Shown: positions 17,805 through 27,173, counted from the stretch's first letter. The stretch: 64,000 nucleotides of DNA from Thermohalobaculum sp039821125 (GCA_039821125.1 JBCBOR010000004.1:62001-126000); one strand, 5' to 3'. Notes: generated by a model from the letters alone, not told the origin. Numbers and translations: made by a program.

Positions 17805-19589
17805 TCACTGCGTGTGGTGTACCTCGGCCAGGCCATAAACCGGCGTCGGGACACCGGCCTGCCTCGCTTTGATCTGCAGCGACAGGAACTGCGAGTAGTG
17901 CCGCGACTGGTGCAGGTTGCCGCCGTGGAACCACAATGCGTCCTGCTGGGTCGGCTTCCACATGTTGCGCAATTCGCCTTCCCAGGGGCCGGGGTCTTTG
18001 GTCGTGTCCGAACCGAGGCCCCAGACCTTACCAACCATGTCAGCGGTCTCCTGGCTGATCAGCCGCGCGGCCCAGCCGTTCATCGAACCATAGCCGGTGG
18101 CAAAGACAACAAGGTCTGCGGGCAGTTCCTCTCCGTTCACGACGATGCCGCTCTGGGTGAACTTCTCTGCCTGACCCTTGGCGAGTTTGATGTCGCCATT
18201 GGCCACCAGATCGGACGCGCCCACGTCGATGTAATAGCCCGAGCCACGGCGCAGGTACTTCATGAAGAGGCCGGTCTCGTCATCGCCAAAGTCGACATCG
18301 AAGCCAGCTTTCGCCAGCCGATCATAGAGGTCCTTGTCGCGGACCTTCGTCTCGTCGGCCTGCGGCTTCTGGATCGCGGGCAGCACCTTGTAGGGGATCG
18401 AGGCGAAGATCAGATCCGCCATGTCCGTGGTGATGCCGTTGGCTACCGCCTCCTCCGAGTACAAGGCCCCCAGCGCCAGCTCCATCAGCGTCTCGGATTT
18501 CACGATATGGGTCGAGGACCGCTGCACCATCGTGACATCGGCGCCCTGCTCCCAGAGATCGGCGCAGATATCGTGGCTGGAATTGTTCGAGCCGACGATC
18601 ACACAGCGCTTACCCTTGTAGTTGTCGGCACCGGGGTACTTCGACGAGTGGAAGACATCCCCGCCGAACGTGTCCGAGCCCGGCAGGTCCGGCATGTTCG
18701 GCACGCCCGACATCCCCGTCGCGAGCACCAACTGCTTGGGGCGCAATGTCATCGGCGTGCCGTTGCGGTCGATCTCGACCGTCCACTCTCCGGCGGTCTC
18801 GTCGTATTGCGCTGACTTGGCCGTCGTCTCGGTCCAGTAATCCAGCTCCATGATCTTGGTGTAGCTTTCCAGCCAGTCACCGATCTTGTCCTTGGGGCTG
18901 AACACCGGCCAGTGATCGGGGAACGGGATGTAGGGAAGGTGATCGTACCAGACCGGATCGTGCAGGCAGAGCGAGCGGTAGCGGTTCCGCCAGCTGTCCC
19001 CGGGACGCTTGTTCTTCTCGACGATCACGGTGGGCACGCCCAGCCGTTTCAGCCGTGCACCCAGCGCGATACCGCGCTGACCTCCGCCGATGATCACACA
19101 GTAAGGCTGCGTCTTGGTGCCGAACTCGGCGTCCTCCCGCGCGCGGCGTTCCTTGTAGGTCTCGCGGTCTCGGACCACGCCGTGCTGAACACCCGGAACA
19201 CGGTTGCGTCCCGTCGGCTCTTCGTGGCCTTTCAACTCGACCATCGTGGTCAGCAGCGTCCACGCCTTGTCGCCTTTCAGCCGGACATGGCCCTTGCCGC
19301 GGGCGACCGCTGTCTCCAGCGTGAACCACCCTTCGGTGATCCCGTCGGCCTCGGTTCCTTCGCCTTCGATCTTCAGGGCCGAGGGTTTGGCGTTGTCCAA
19401 GGTTGCGGTGAGCATCTCTGCAATCGCGTCCTGCCCCTCCATCGTTTTGATGTTCCAGGTCATCAGCACGAGGTCGCGCCAGTAGCAGTCTTCGTCGAAC
19501 ATCGCGGCGGCGCCTGCCGCGTCACCCGCCGCCATCGCGGCCTCCAGTCCGGACAGCCAGGCGCTCACGCGCTCGGTCGGTGTGGTCAT
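17805..19589 (-). CDS. Flavin-containing monooxygenase with NTF2-like N-terminal domain
   Basis: A 594-residue FAD/NADPH monooxygenase. Residues 1-125 form a SnoaL/NTF2-like cone domain (LEAAMAAGDAAGAAAMFDEDCYWRDL). The FAD-binding loop is VIIGGGQRGIALGARL (165-180), where Arg172 stands at a position usually Gly or Ala. The FMO fingerprint-like FGGDVFHSSKYPG lies near 310, and the NADPH loop CVIVGSNNSSHDICADL follows. GGGAGGAAGACG before ATG 19589 is a strong start. The family oxidises soft nucleophiles or performs Baeyer-Villiger reactions; substrate not predictable. It heads a minus-strand run with the kinase-like and DUF2867 genes and is divergent from the MFS gene at 19745. Confidence 0.88.
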   Translation of the reverse strand: MTTPTERVSAWLSGLEAAMAAGDAAGAAAMFDEDCYWRDLVLMTWNIKTMEGQDAIAEMLTATLDNAKPSALKIEGEGTEADGITEGWFTLETAVARGKGHVRLKGDKAWTLLTTMVELKGHEEPTGRNRVPGVQHGVVRDRETYKERRAREDAEFGTKTQPYCVIIGGGQRGIALGARLKRLGVPTVIVEKNKRPGDSWRNRYRSLCLHDPVWYDHLPYIPFPDHWPVFSPKDKIGDWLESYTKIMELDYWTETTAKSAQYDETAGEWTVEIDRNGTPMTLRPKQLVLATGMSGVPNMPDLPGSDTFGGDVFHSSKYPGADNYKGKRCVIVGSNNSSHDICADLWEQGADVTMVQRSSTHIVKSETLMELALGALYSEEAVANGITTDMADLIFASIPYKVLPAIQKPQADETKVRDKDLYDRLAKAGFDVDFGDDETGLFMKYLRRGSGYYIDVGASDLVANGDIKLAKGQAEKFTQSGIVVNGEELPADLVVFATGYGSMNGWAARLISQETADMVGKVWGLGSDTTKDPGPWEGELRNMWKPTQQDALWFHGGNLHQSRHYSQFLSLQIKARQAGVPTPVYGLAEVHHTQ

Positions 19590-19744
19590 CGTCTTCCTCC
19601 CAATTCGGTCAGGGCATCTGACGGCCCCGATCTCCCGGAAGTTGAAATCCGATCACAAATCTGACGCCACGTCCATAGATGCAAATCTGATGGTGCACCG
19701 CCGCGACCGTGCTAGGTTTGCCGGCAACCAAGAACGGGGTGCCC

Positions 19745-21085
19745 ATGTCCGAACCTGCCGCCAACCAGTTTGCCCTGCTGAAAACACGGCGGTTTTTGCC
19801 GCTGTTCCTTGTGCAATTTCTGGGGGCCTTCAACGATCAGGTCTATCAGAAGGCATTTGTCGCGCTGATCACATATCGCCTGGCTGATCAGGTCGGGATC
19901 CCGATTGCTCTGCTGGGAGTGATCGCGTCAGGTTTGTTTATCATTCCCTTCGCCGTGATCACGCCGACGGCCGGGCAGATCGCCGACCGCGTCGACAAGG
20001 CCAAGATGATGCGCTTCGTCAAGGCTTGGGAGATCGTGGTGATGGGCCTGGCCGTGGTCGGGTACTACACCCAGAACATCTATTTCCTCTACTTCGTGCT
20101 GTTCCTGATGGGGGCGCAGTCGGCGGTGTTCGCACCGATCAAGTACTCGGTCCTGCCGCAATACCTTGCCCCGTCCGAGTTGATGGGCGGCAATGGGCTG
20201 GTACAGGGGTTCACGTTCCTCGCCATCATCTTCGGAACCATTATCGGGAATGAACTGATCCTGACCGAGTCCGGCGTTCTGATCGTGTCGGTCTTCGTTG
20301 TTTCGGTCGCGGTGATCGGGTTCATCGCGTCGCTCTACACGCTGCCTGCACCGCCGGTGGTGGACAATCCGGCACCGGTCGACTGGGTCTTTCCGAGGGC
20401 GATTTACAAGCTGTTCAAGATGTGCGGATCGACCCCGCCAGCAATGCGGGCGATCTTTGCAATCTCGTGGTTCTGGTTTCTGGGCGCGACGTTCCTTTCG
20501 CTGCTGCCGGCCTATGCGAAAGAGAGCCTCGGCGTGGACGAGGGTGTGCTGACGGTCCTGCTGGCCGGGTTCTCTATCGGTGTCGCCATCGGCGCCATTG
20601 CGTCCGAGGCCCTGTCCGGCGGCAAGGTCAGCGTGAACCTTCCGCCCATCGGGGCGCTGGGTCTGTCGATCATGGCGATCGAGCTGTGGTTCGCGACGCC
20701 GCCCTTGCCTGCCGAGGGGGCCGCGTTGCTGGACCGGGGCGCATTCTTCTCCGACTTCGCTGGATGGCGCATTCTGGTGGATTTCATTATCCTTGCCGCC
20801 TTCGCGGGCATGTATGTGACACCGTTGAACGCGGTCCTGCAGGCCGAGAGCCCGGACGTCACCCGCGCGTCCTACATCGCCTGCTCAAACGTGATGGACG
20901 CAGCAATGATCGTCTTCTCTGCCGTGGTCACCGGCGTCATGATTGCCATCGGCCTGCCCACGACCGAGGTCGTCGTGCTGGTCACGCTGACCGGCCTGCC
21001 CATGGCGTTTCTGGTCGCGCGCTATGCGCCTGACACGGTGATGGGCCGCGTTGCGCTGGGTATCTGGCCGCGCAGGGCCACATGA
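19745..21085 (+). CDS. MFS transporter of the lysophospholipid-transporter (LplT-like) type
   Basis: A 446-residue MFS protein with the LplT-like opening LLKTRRFLPLFLVQFLGAFNDQVYQKAFVAL and MGAQSAVFAPIKYSVLPQYL. In many proteobacteria this domain is fused to acyltransferase and acyl-ACP synthetase domains for lysophospholipid re-acylation; here it stands alone, with no acyltransferase next to it. A hydrophilic insertion after helix 10 (about 320-345) is visible. ATG 19745 aligns with the family start; an in-frame GTG 12 codons upstream is less likely. The stop overlaps the YcgN-like gene by 4 nt. Confidence 0.85.
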   Translation: MSEPAANQFALLKTRRFLPLFLVQFLGAFNDQVYQKAFVALITYRLADQVGIPIALLGVIASGLFIIPFAVITPTAGQIADRVDKAKMMRFVKAWEIVVMGLAVVGYYTQNIYFLYFVLFLMGAQSAVFAPIKYSVLPQYLAPSELMGGNGLVQGFTFLAIIFGTIIGNELILTESGVLIVSVFVVSVAVIGFIASLYTLPAPPVVDNPAPVDWVFPRAIYKLFKMCGSTPPAMRAIFAISWFWFLGATFLSLLPAYAKESLGVDEGVLTVLLAGFSIGVAIGAIASEALSGGKVSVNLPPIGALGLSIMAIELWFATPPLPAEGAALLDRGAFFSDFAGWRILVDFIILAAFAGMYVTPLNAVLQAESPDVTRASYIACSNVMDAAMIVFSAVVTGVMIAIGLPTTEVVVLVTLTGLPMAFLVARYAPDTVMGRVALGIWPRRAT

Positions 21086-21537
21086 GACCGCGGTTCTGGG
21101 AAAAGGTCCCCCTCGACGAGATGACGTCCGAGGAGTGGGAGGCACTGTGCGACGGCTGCGGGCGGTGTTGCCTGCTCAAGCTCGAGGACGAAGACACCGG
21201 CGAGGTCCACTACACCAACGTCACCTGCCGCCTGTTCGATGCCGACACCTGCCGGTGCGGGAACTATGCACTGCGCCGCCAACTGGTGAAGGGCTGTGTT
21301 TTGTTGACGCCTGAGAACATCGAGTATGCGGCGGGCTGGATGCCCGCGACCTGCGCCTATCGACGGCTGTATGAGGGGCAGGGACTGGCCGACTGGCATC
21401 CTCTGGTCTCCGGCAACCCGGACAGCGTCCGTGCGGCGGGCGTGAGCGTGACCCAACCGCTGATCCCGGAATACGAGGTGGCGGAGGAGGATCTCGAAGA
21501 CCACATTCTCGACCCAAGTGCGGTGCATGAGGTCTGA
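21082..21537 (+). CDS. YcgN/UPF0260 cysteine-cluster protein
   Basis: A 151-residue member of the UPF0260 (YcgN) family. Conserved Cys pattern: CDGCGRCCLLKL (about 17-28), then NVTCRLFD, TCRCGNY, KGCVLLTPENI and PATCAYRRLYEG, a potential metal or Fe-S site. The family is widespread in proteobacteria without known function. The ATG overlaps the LplT-like gene stop (ATGA), implying translational coupling. Confidence 0.9.
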   Translation: MRPRFWEKVPLDEMTSEEWEALCDGCGRCCLLKLEDEDTGEVHYTNVTCRLFDADTCRCGNYALRRQLVKGCVLLTPENIEYAAGWMPATCAYRRLYEGQGLADWHPLVSGNPDSVRAAGVSVTQPLIPEYEVAEEDLEDHILDPSAVHEV

Positions 21538-21637
21538 TCCGGACAGCGGCGCTCGGGGCTGGACAAATCAGGCCGAAATCGCTTCCTGTACTGTCCGTGT
21601 GCCGCACCGTCCGGCGCCAAGCCCAAAGGGGGATTTC

Positions 21638-22318
21638 ATGTCGCTTTTCGCTTTGCCACGTTTGCTGATTGTCGCCGCACTTCTGTCCGCCGGGCCACTG
21701 CTGGCCGCCTGTCAGAAGCAGCCGCCCCCCGCTCCGACGCAGGCCGCGCCCATGTCGCTGAGCGAAGTCCAGTCCGGGCTGAAGCGTCTGGGTCTCTACC
21801 GTGGATCGGTCGATGGCATCATGGGCCCGCAGACCGAAGCCGCGATCAAGGCGTTCCAGCGCCAGAACCGTCTGGCCGAAACAGGTGTACGCTCGCCCAG
21901 AATGGAGCAGGCGCTGCGCGTCGCTCTATCGGATGGATCGGAAGGCAGCACGGTTGCCGCCGCCCCGACACCGCAAACCAGTGCTTCGGGCGCGCCGCTG
22001 TCGCAGGCCCGCACGCTCGTGCGCCGGAGCATGTGGCCCGCATCGCTGGAGCAGATCGACCTGAACGGCGATGGCCAGATGGATGTGATCGCCAAGGCCG
22101 AGTGGGACTCGGGCCTGTGCGGCGCGCAGGCATGCTCGCACATGATCCTGATCAATCGCGGCGGCGGGTACGAGGTCGTGATCGATGGACTTTACGCCAT
22201 CCAGTTGACCGCGCAGCAAAGCCGGACCCGCGGCTATCGCGATCTTAGCGGATATGCCCATGGATCCGTCCCGTTTGGTGCCAAATGGGACGGGCGAACG
22301 TATCAATACTCTGGCTGA
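21638..22318 (+). CDS. Lipoprotein with peptidoglycan-binding domain
   Basis: A 226-residue protein. Its signal peptide ends in a lipobox (PLLAAC), so it is a lipoprotein. Residues about 45-95 form a PG_binding_1 repeat (LSEVQSGLKRLGLYRGSVDG, IMGPQTEAAIKAFQRQN). The C-terminal part contains IDLNGDGQMDVIAKAEWDSGLCG, a calcium-loop-like DxNxDGxxD motif, and QACSHMILINRGGG with two Cys. ATG 21638 is supported by AAAGGGGG upstream and by the signal peptide. It probably sits at the cell wall; the C-terminal domain has no family I recognise. Confidence 0.82.
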   Translation: MSLFALPRLLIVAALLSAGPLLAACQKQPPPAPTQAAPMSLSEVQSGLKRLGLYRGSVDGIMGPQTEAAIKAFQRQNRLAETGVRSPRMEQALRVALSDGSEGSTVAAAPTPQTSASGAPLSQARTLVRRSMWPASLEQIDLNGDGQMDVIAKAEWDSGLCGAQACSHMILINRGGGYEVVIDGLYAIQLTAQQSRTRGYRDLSGYAHGSVPFGAKWDGRTYQYSG

Positions 22319-22339
22319 TCAGATCACAACGGAGACCTC

Positions 22340-23389
22340 ATGATCTTCACCTCCGACAATGCCTCCGGCTGCGCGCCTGAAATCATGCAGGCGATCGTCG
22401 ACGCCGAGGCGGGTTACGCCATGCCCTATGGCAACGACGAGATCACGGCGCGCGCGCAGGCCCGCGTCCGCGAGGTGTTCGAGGCACCGGAGGCTGCGGT
22501 CTACTTCGTTGCCACGGGTACCGCCGCAAATGCGCTCGGTCTAGCGTGCCTGTGCCCGCCCTGGGCCACGGTCTATTGCCACAAGGGCAGCCATATCGAG
22601 GAAGATGAGTGCGCCGCGCCCGAGTTCTTCACGGGCGGCGCCAAGCTGACGCTTTTGGATGGCGACGACGCCAAGATGACCGAGGCGGGTCTGCGCGCGG
22701 CCATCGGCGGGGCGGCACCTGTCGGTGTGCACAACGTCCAGAAGGGTGCGCTGAGCCTGACGCAGGCGACAGAGGCGGGCTCGGCCTACACGCTAGCCGA
22801 GGTCGAGACGCTGGCCGGCATCGCCCGCAACGCCGGTATCCCGGTGCACATGGATGGAACACGGCTGGCCAATGTGCTGGCTCGGACCAACCATACACCT
22901 GCCGAGATGACCTGGCGTGCCGGGGTCGACATCCTTTGCCTTGGCGCCACAAAGAACGGTGCACTGGCGGCCGAGGCGGTTATCCTGTTTGACCCAGAGC
23001 GTGCCTGGGAATTCGAGCTTCGGCGCAAGCGAGGCGGGCACCTCTTCTCGAAGATGCGGACGATCTCGGCACAGATGGACGCCTATCTGACCGACGGTCT
23101 GTGGTTACGTCTGGCAGGGCACGCCAATGCCATGGCGGATCGTCTGGCTGCAGGGATTCTGGCGAATGGCGAGGCGCATCTGCCGACCAGTATCGGCGCC
23201 AACATGCTTTTCCCCGAGATCACGCTGGCCCAGCACCGCCGTCTTCAGGATGCGGGTGCGCGCTACTACACGATGACGCCCTTCGACGCGGACGGTGGTG
23301 CAGATCAACGGATCAAGACCCGGCTGGTCGCGTCCTTCCGGACGACAGAAGCCGATGTTGATGGGTATCTTGCGGCGCTGAACGGCTGA
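22340..23389 (+). CDS. ltaE: Low-specificity L-threonine aldolase
   Basis: PLP-dependent fold-type-I enzyme of 349 residues that cleaves L-threonine or allo-threonine into glycine and acetaldehyde. PLP-site features: TGTAANALGLACL (60-71), HMDGTRLANVL (170-180) and the Schiff-base lysine Lys205 in CLGATKNGAL. GGAG 7 nt before the ATG. It follows the peptidoglycan-binding lipoprotein by 21 nt. A 7-bp perfect inverted repeat lies just after the stop. Confidence 0.93.
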   Translation: MIFTSDNASGCAPEIMQAIVDAEAGYAMPYGNDEITARAQARVREVFEAPEAAVYFVATGTAANALGLACLCPPWATVYCHKGSHIEEDECAAPEFFTGGAKLTLLDGDDAKMTEAGLRAAIGGAAPVGVHNVQKGALSLTQATEAGSAYTLAEVETLAGIARNAGIPVHMDGTRLANVLARTNHTPAEMTWRAGVDILCLGATKNGALAAEAVILFDPERAWEFELRRKRGGHLFSKMRTISAQMDAYLTDGLWLRLAGHANAMADRLAAGILANGEAHLPTSIGANMLFPEITLAQHRRLQDAGARYYTMTPFDADGGADQRIKTRLVASFRTTEADVDGYLAALNG

Positions 23390-23398
23390 CCAGCGCCT

Positions 23399-23416
23399 GC
23401 TCACGCATTCGTGAGC
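23399..23416. promoter_or_regulatory. Perfect inverted repeat after ltaE
   Basis: GCTCACG-CATT-CGTGAGC, 7-bp arms at 23399-23405 and 23410-23416, 23 nt before a promoter-like sequence. As RNA it is a hairpin without a U-tract (weak terminator for ltaE); as DNA it could be an operator for the caspase-like gene. The two readings cannot be separated from sequence. Confidence 0.35.
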
Positions 23417-23438
23417 GTTCGGGCCTTGTTCGTGCTAT

Positions 23439-23467
23439 TTGGTACAGACCGCCGACTGCGGTATAGT
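23439..23467 (+). promoter_or_regulatory. Sigma-70-type promoter of the caspase-like gene
   Basis: TTGGTA (23439-23444), 17-nt spacer, TATAGT (23462-23467): the best promoter match seen by eye in the window. Transcription would begin near 23474, giving a leader of about 33 nt before ATG 23507. Confidence 0.55.
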
Positions 23468-23506
23468 ATATGCGACGAAAGCTACCGTGTTCCGGGGAGA
23501 TTTCAG

Positions 23507-25084
23507 ATGCGCTTTTTGCTTGTGATGACTGTCTGCATTTTCGCCATGGCGTCGGATGCGCTGGCCGAGCGCCGTGTTGCGCTGGTGATCGGCAATGCCT
23601 CGTACCAGACCGTGCAGGCGTTGGACAATCCAGAGAACGATGCCGCGGCCGTGGCCAAGTCTCTGGAAACCTTAGGTTTCGAAGTCCTTCTTGGACTCGA
23701 TCTGGATCAGCGCGGCATGCAGAAGATGGTCCGCGAATACTCGCGGATGCTGATCGGCTCGGATGTGGCGCTGTTCTACTACGCGGGGCACGGCATCCAG
23801 GTTTCCGGGCGGAATTACCTGATTCCGGTCGACGCCGATCTGCAGGATGAGACGGATCTGAACTTCTCGGCGGTCGATTTCGATCTGATTCTCGGACAGA
23901 TGGAGCGTGAGCCGCGGGTCAAACTGTTGTTCCTTGATGCCTGCCGCGACAATCCGTTCAAGGACAAGCTGGCGCGCAGCATGTCGCTGACCCGCTCGAA
24001 TGCGCGGGTGGATGACGGTTTGGCCAAGATCAACCTCGACGGCTCGGATGGCGGAACGCTGATCGCTTTTGCGACCGATCCGGGTGCGGTAGCGCTGGAT
24101 GGAACCGGGCAGACCCACAGCCCGTTCACAAAGGCCCTGCTCGAGCATATCGAGACCCCAGGCCTCGAGATCCACTCGATGATGATCGATGTCCGCTCGG
24201 CGGTCTGGGAGCGCACGCACAAGCGCCAGCGCCCGTGGTCGAACTCGTCGCTGACGGGCAAGTTCTTCTTCAGCACCGAGGAAGCGCCTGTCGTACTGGC
24301 CGTGAACAAGCAGGATGTCGCCCCACCGGTGCCGGATGTCGAGCCGAAGAAGCAGGTCGAGCCCGAAGCTGTTCCGGGCCCGCAGGCCAAGGCGGACACA
24401 GCGCAGACGATCGATCCGGTTCAGGCCGAGATCGAGCTTGAGTTCTGGCGGGCCGCCTCACAGGGCAACACCATCGATGAGTATCTCGCCTACATGGACC
24501 AATTTCCCCAAGGCCGGTTCACGATGATCGCCGCGGCCCGGATCGAGCGTCTGAAGGCGGCGGAACGGACCAAGGGTCTTGGCCCGATCACCGGAACGCC
24601 CACGGCCCCGCAGGCTGAAACGGCGCTTGGCGCGGCCGGGTCAGGCACCGCCGCAACTGCGGCTGCTGTTGCTGCCGTCTCGCCCGAAGTGGCCGAGCAG
24701 GCGATGGGCATGAACCGGTCGACAAGGCGCGAGCTGCAGCACCGCCTTCGGCTCGCCGGGTTTGACCCGGGCGGTGCTGATGGCGTGCTCGGTCCGAATT
24801 CGCGCGCGGCGATCACGGGCTGGCAGACCGCACGGCAGATCCCGCCGACCGGTTACATGAGCAATGAACAGTTCGCGACCCTGAAGACCGAGACAGAGCC
24901 GGGCTACCAACAGCTCCTGGCGCAGTGGGCCGCACAGGCGCGGGCGCGCAAACAGGCAGCACGCCAGCAAAGCACGAGCCAACCGCGTCAGGCGACCACG
25001 CAGCAGGAACCGAAGCGCGAGGGCAGCCATCTCGGCAAAGCGTTCCGCAAGATCGGCCACGGGGTGCGCGACATCTTCCGCTGA
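23507..25084 (+). CDS. Exported caspase-like (peptidase C14) protein with peptidoglycan-binding-like C-terminus
   Basis: A 525-residue protein with signal peptide (1-20, DALA-E) followed by a caspase p20-like domain: RRVALVIGNASYQ, catalytic His95 in FYYAGHGIQ and Cys146 in LFLDACRDNPF. A Pro/Val/Lys-rich linker (about 275-310) and a helical stretch precede a PG_binding_1-like repeat near 410-460 (LQHRLRLAGFDPGGADG, VLGPNSRAAITGW). The tail is Gln/Arg-rich and basic (about 490-525). Both catalytic residues are present, so activity is plausible. Bacterial caspase homologues are best known in signalling and immunity, but the export signal points to the periplasm. It has its own promoter and a strong terminator, so it is monocistronic. 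Confidence 0.9.
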   Translation: MRFLLVMTVCIFAMASDALAERRVALVIGNASYQTVQALDNPENDAAAVAKSLETLGFEVLLGLDLDQRGMQKMVREYSRMLIGSDVALFYYAGHGIQVSGRNYLIPVDADLQDETDLNFSAVDFDLILGQMEREPRVKLLFLDACRDNPFKDKLARSMSLTRSNARVDDGLAKINLDGSDGGTLIAFATDPGAVALDGTGQTHSPFTKALLEHIETPGLEIHSMMIDVRSAVWERTHKRQRPWSNSSLTGKFFFSTEEAPVVLAVNKQDVAPPVPDVEPKKQVEPEAVPGPQAKADTAQTIDPVQAEIELEFWRAASQGNTIDEYLAYMDQFPQGRFTMIAAARIERLKAAERTKGLGPITGTPTAPQAETALGAAGSGTAATAAAVAAVSPEVAEQAMGMNRSTRRELQHRLRLAGFDPGGADGVLGPNSRAAITGWQTARQIPPTGYMSNEQFATLKTETEPGYQQLLAQWAAQARARKQAARQQSTSQPRQATTQQEPKREGSHLGKAFRKIGHGVRDIFR

Positions 25085-25113
25085 TCGCTCGGCGATATCG
25101 TACAAACCCTTCG

Positions 25114-25149
25114 ACGCCCGGCGGCACCATCAGGGCCGCCGGGCGTTTT
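25114..25149 (+). terminator. Rho-independent terminator after the caspase-like gene
   Basis: Perfect 12-bp stem ACGCCCGGCGGC/GCCGCCGGGCGT (25114-25125 and 25135-25146), 9-nt loop, then TTTT (the last stem base is the first T). It ends the caspase-like transcript 30 nt after its stop. Confidence 0.85.
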
Positions 25150-25219
25150 GCTGTCCGGCGTTCCTATCTGCACGCCTGTGACCTATATTTCCCAGTGACA
25201 CCAGCCGAGGGGGCCGCCC

Positions 25220-26659
25220 GTGATCGCCTTTGACAACAGCTATGCCCGCCTGCCCGAGCGGTTCTATACCCGCCAGCCACCGACCCCGGTGGCAGCGCCG
25301 GCGCTGATCAAGGTGAACACTGGCCTCGCAGACCGTCTCGGCATCGACCCGGCGGAGATCGAGACGTCCGAGATGATCGCGGCCCTAGCCGGAAACGGTT
25401 TGCCCGAGGGCGCCGAGCCTCTGGCCCAGGCCTATGCGGGGCATCAGTTCGGCGGGTGGAGCCCGCAACTTGGTGATGGCCGGGCCCTTCTGCTCGGCGA
25501 AATCGTCGCCCCCGACGGTGCACGGTTCGACATCCAGCTCAAGGGCTCGGGCCCCACCCCCTACTCCCGGCGCGGCGACGGGCGGGCACCGCTGGGGCCG
25601 GTTCTACGCGAGTACATCGTGTCCGAGGCGATGGCGGCGCTGGGCGTCCCGACGACCCGGTCACTGGCGGCGGTGGCAACGGGCGAGCGCGTTTATCGCG
25701 AGATCATCGAGCCGGGTGCCGTGCTGACCCGTGTCGCCTCGAGCCATATCCGCGTCGGCACCTTCCAGTTTTTTGCTGCGCGTGAGGATGAGGAGGCCCT
25801 GCGCCTGCTCGCCGATCACGCCATTGCACGGCATTACCCGGAGGCAGCGGAGGATGAAGACCCCTACGCCGCGCTTCTGACCGCAGTCGCGGACCGGCAG
25901 GCCCGGCTGATTGCGCGCTGGATGAGCCTCGGCTTCATCCATGGCGTGATGAACACCGACAACATGACCATCAGCGGCGAGACGATTGACTACGGCCCAT
26001 GCGCTTTCATGGATGCCTATCATCCGGCGCGGGTGTTCTCCTCCATCGACACGGGCGGGCGGTACGCCTATGGCAACCAGCCACGGATCGCCCAATGGAA
26101 CCTTGCCTGTCTGGCGCAGTGCCTCATGCCGCTGATGGCGGGAGATGATGCCGCTCAACTCGCCGCTGCGCAGACGGCGATCGACGGTTTCCCGGAGGTC
26201 TACCACAAGGCTTGGCTGGATGAATTCCGGGCCAAGACGGGCCTTGTCGCCGACCCTGAGGATCCGGATCTGGCCGAGCAGGACAGTGCGTTGCTCCAGA
26301 AACTCTTGACCGCAATGGCCGAGGCCGGCGCCGATTTTACGCTGACCTTCCGAGGGCTGGCGGACGAGACGGCTCGGGACCTGTTCGCCGACCCGGCTGG
26401 GTTCGAGTCTTGGGCAAAGGACTGGCAGGCCCGTGGCGGCGGCTACAGCCCGGCGCTGGCAAACACCAACCCCGCGATCATCCCGCGCAACCACCGGGTC
26501 GAGGCTGCCATTGCCGCCGCGTTGGACGGGGACTTTTCGCTGTTCGAGGAACTGCTCGCCGCCACTGCGCGGCCCTTCGATCCCTCGCCTCAACATACCG
26601 CCTATCGCGATCCCCCCACCACAACCGAGATCGTCCACCAAACCTTTTGCGGCACCTGA
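25220..26659 (+). CDS. selO: SelO/YdiU family pseudokinase-fold AMPylase
   Basis: A 479-residue SelO protein, which transfers AMP to Ser/Thr/Tyr of proteins using an inverted ATP and is linked to redox stress. Features: GHQFGGWSPQLGDGRALLLGE, the nucleotide Lys in FDIQLKGSGPTPYSRRGDGR, SSHIRVGTFQFFA, and HGVMNTDNMTISGETIDYGP with the metal-binding Asn/Asp and the DYG equivalent. Many bacterial SelO proteins are like this one and lack a selenocysteine; here the last residues are QTFCGT with an ordinary Cys. Start is GTG 25220, giving the family N-terminus (AFDNSYARLPERFY). Confidence 0.94.
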   Translation: MIAFDNSYARLPERFYTRQPPTPVAAPALIKVNTGLADRLGIDPAEIETSEMIAALAGNGLPEGAEPLAQAYAGHQFGGWSPQLGDGRALLLGEIVAPDGARFDIQLKGSGPTPYSRRGDGRAPLGPVLREYIVSEAMAALGVPTTRSLAAVATGERVYREIIEPGAVLTRVASSHIRVGTFQFFAAREDEEALRLLADHAIARHYPEAAEDEDPYAALLTAVADRQARLIARWMSLGFIHGVMNTDNMTISGETIDYGPCAFMDAYHPARVFSSIDTGGRYAYGNQPRIAQWNLACLAQCLMPLMAGDDAAQLAAAQTAIDGFPEVYHKAWLDEFRAKTGLVADPEDPDLAEQDSALLQKLLTAMAEAGADFTLTFRGLADETARDLFADPAGFESWAKDWQARGGGYSPALANTNPAIIPRNHRVEAAIAAALDGDFSLFEELLAATARPFDPSPQHTAYRDPPTTTEIVHQTFCGT

Positions 26660-26668
26660 ACCGACAAA

Positions 26669-26694
26669 GGGCACCGGGAAAGGGCACCGGGAAA
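26669..26694 (+). repeat. Two tandem copies of a 13-bp unit
   Basis: GGGCACCGGGAAA occurs twice head to tail (26669-26681, 26682-26694) in the 281-bp gap between selO and tRNA-fMet. The remainder of that gap shows no gene or terminator I can support. Confidence 0.8.
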
Positions 26695-26939
26695 AGCGAT
26701 CCGTATCGCTGTCGGAAACAACTCGGACTTGGCCTGTCCGAATTCCGTGGCTCAGGCCTGTCACAGACTTGCAGAGCCAAGCGAAGAGACTCGGGGTGCC
26801 GGACGCGCTTAAAACGGCCAGACCCGGTATAGCGGAAACTTCAAAATCAGAACCCCTGACCCCTCGCGTCATCGTCGGGTCTGGCGGCACGCCGAGATCG
26901 CTGTCAGATCGATGTCGGACTCGGTTCTTTTTGAAGACC

Positions 26940-27017
<78 letters not shown>

Positions 27018-27173
27018 TTAGGGATCGGCGGTCTATGACAGATTCTTAAAATCCGCAAGGCTGAATCTCCCATTTTCTCGCGTAGCGCTGGACTCAATCT
27101 GCAGGCTTGCTTGAATTTGCCGTTGTGTACCTCCTTGGGCCGACTAACATGGTTCCGACGAACCGAGGTGCCC

